A stretch of 5,967 bases of DNA. Origin: JAIMBK01 sp040755215. GTDB taxonomy: Bacteria > Bacillota > Desulfotomaculia > Desulfotomaculales > Nap2-2B. Positions 5,324 to 5,967 of the stretch are shown here, piece by piece (positions within the stretch are counted from its first letter, which is position 1; each line of letters begins with the position of its first letter). The stretch spans positions 1 to 5,967 of the forward strand of contig JBFMBG010000124.1 in the NCBI GenBank assembly GCA_040755215.1, in the 5' to 3' direction. The notes below the pieces were generated by a model, which made no database searches, was not told the origin of the DNA, and worked only from the letters and a program-made list of their open reading frames with translations. Both the position numbers and the translations under genes were made by a program.

Positions 5324-5753
5324 TTCTGGTGAGGCACAAAAAGAGCAATATGTACTGGATACATATGCAGTTTTATCCTATTTGCGCGATGAAGAGGGAG
5401 CGGATCTCGTAGCCGCTTTGTTGAAAGCCGGTAAACAAGGATGAATACTGCTGAACATGTCCTGGATTAACGTCGGTGAGGTTTATTACATTGTTCAAAG
5501 AGAAGAGGGACGGGAAAAATCCAGGGCAATATTAGAATTGCTTAGAAGCTGGCCTGTTAATCTGGTGGAATGCACGGAAAAGATGGTTCTGGCTGCCGGC
5601 GATATAAAAGCCAAGTATCCACTGTCTTATGCCGATGCTTTTGCTGTTGCTTTAGCACGTGATAAACAGGCGTTTCTGTTAACCGGCGACCCTGAATTTG
5701 AGAAAGTTGAAAAAAACGGACTGGTTAACATCAAATGGCTGCCGTGCAAGTAG
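5298..5753 (+). pseudogene. VapC-like PIN-domain toxin interrupted by an in-frame TGA
   Basis: ATG 5298 opens a frame reading QYVLDTYAVLSYLRDEEGAD, a PIN N-terminus with the first catalytic Asp (Asp21), until TGA at 5442-5444 (codon 49). Directly beyond, in the same frame, the family sequence resumes: ILLNMSWINVGEVYYIV (Glu61), SYADAFAVALA (Asp113) and LTGDPEF (Asp131), to TAG at 5753. Read through, the protein is 151 aa with all four acidic residues of the metal site, slightly longer than usual VapC because of a 17-residue N-terminal extension overlapping the antitoxin gene. One base change (for example from CGA, AGA or GGA) explains the stop, so the pseudogenisation looks recent. ATG 5457 could restart translation, but that piece would lack Asp21 and has no good ribosome site. 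VapC toxins cleave tRNA or rRNA. Confidence 0.8.
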
Positions 5754-5754
5754 G

Positions 5755-5967
5755 GGCGGCAGCAACGTCATGCTGATCAACGGCGTTGCCGTCAACATGG
5801 ACGTGGCCGCCGAGATCGGGGACGGCCGGTTTATACTGGTGGGTTTGCGAAAGAAGCCGGGGTCTTTATCTTTTGCGAAATTCCTTAGAGATAAGGGCAG
5901 ACCAATTTTGGAAAATGCCAGGTTCTGGCGGCGAGAGAGCCAAGCACGTCTATGGCCGGTTCCCCCT
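5755..5967 (+). pseudogene. Possible start of a stalk (copper amine oxidase N-like) domain, open to the right edge
   Basis: A frame without stops runs from just after the VapC stop to the window edge; its first ATG is 5770. It begins MLINGVAVNMDVAAEIGDGR, which follows the stalk-domain pattern I-N-G-x-x-V-x-M-D-V-x-x-E-I-x-x-G-R seen at the N-terminal side of copper-amine-oxidase-N domains. After 'GRFIL' the expected V-P-L-R-F-(I/V)-A-E-A-L-G does not follow. Instead comes a basic stretch (GLRKKPGSLSFAK...) that I do not recognise, so the domain seems broken. No signal peptide precedes it and the ribosome site is weak. It could be decayed, or the real coding strand may lie elsewhere. Confidence 0.3.

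Noticed and set aside
5442..5444. TGA in the VapC-like gene as a selenocysteine codon
   Set aside because: The position falls in a variable loop, PIN toxins are not known to use selenocysteine, and I see no convincing hairpin directly after the TGA. A nonsense change is simpler.
5770..5967. A long minus-strand open frame at the right edge
   Set aside because: It is proline/serine-rich with no start or motif visible and is antisense to the stalk-like sequence; most likely a shadow, though the edge prevents certainty.

Overview
The window looks like an accessory stretch of a Firmicutes genome, probably a spore-forming, Peptococcaceae/Thermoanaerobacterales-type anaerobe. This is an inference from strong GA-rich ribosome binding sites, TTG/GTG starts, the gene families present and the base-composition mosaic; no marker gene fixes the taxon. 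No rRNA, tRNA, CRISPR array or intact insertion sequence was seen.

Left part (1-1400): the beginning of a RelE/ParE-type toxin runs off the left edge on the minus strand, overlapped by the end of a Phd/YefM-type antitoxin whose own 5' end looks damaged. A strong bidirectional terminator (396-433) lies just upstream. Next comes a frameshifted, truncated 5' remnant of an Rpn-like (putative transposase/PD-(D/E)XK) gene on the plus strand. It runs into the 3' end of a minus-strand coiled-coil/nuclease-like gene (700-1395) containing a 42-bp tandem repeat.

Middle (1500-3500): one large minus-strand gene encodes a 468-aa protein with an N-terminal SEC-C zinc motif. It has a good sigma-A-like promoter overlapping a perfect palindrome. 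Upstream of it is a minus-strand remnant (3140-3496) whose readable protein is spread over three frames. It resembles the C-terminal part of the same broad Rpn-like class.

Right-centre (3497-4837): a minus-strand cluster, probably one transcription unit from a promoter at 4809-4837. It holds a small DUF5678-like protein, a possible 29-aa ORF, an MNT-type nucleotidyltransferase antitoxin and a HepT-like toxin joined by a 4-nt stop/start overlap.

Right (4860-5967): a plus-strand SpoVT/AbrB-type antitoxin and VapC (PIN) toxin pair with its own promoter and inverted repeat. The toxin frame is interrupted by a single in-frame TGA. Short stretches resembling parts of a copper-amine-oxidase-N/stalk domain lie on both sides of this module.

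Overall, three unrelated type II toxin-antitoxin modules sit within 6 kb, at least two of them damaged, interspersed with decayed Rpn-like fragments. The window reads as a decaying accessory island. I did not find a convincing wholly new system; the least explained genes are the SEC-C protein, the DUF5678-like protein upstream of MNT/HepT, and the coiled-coil protein.
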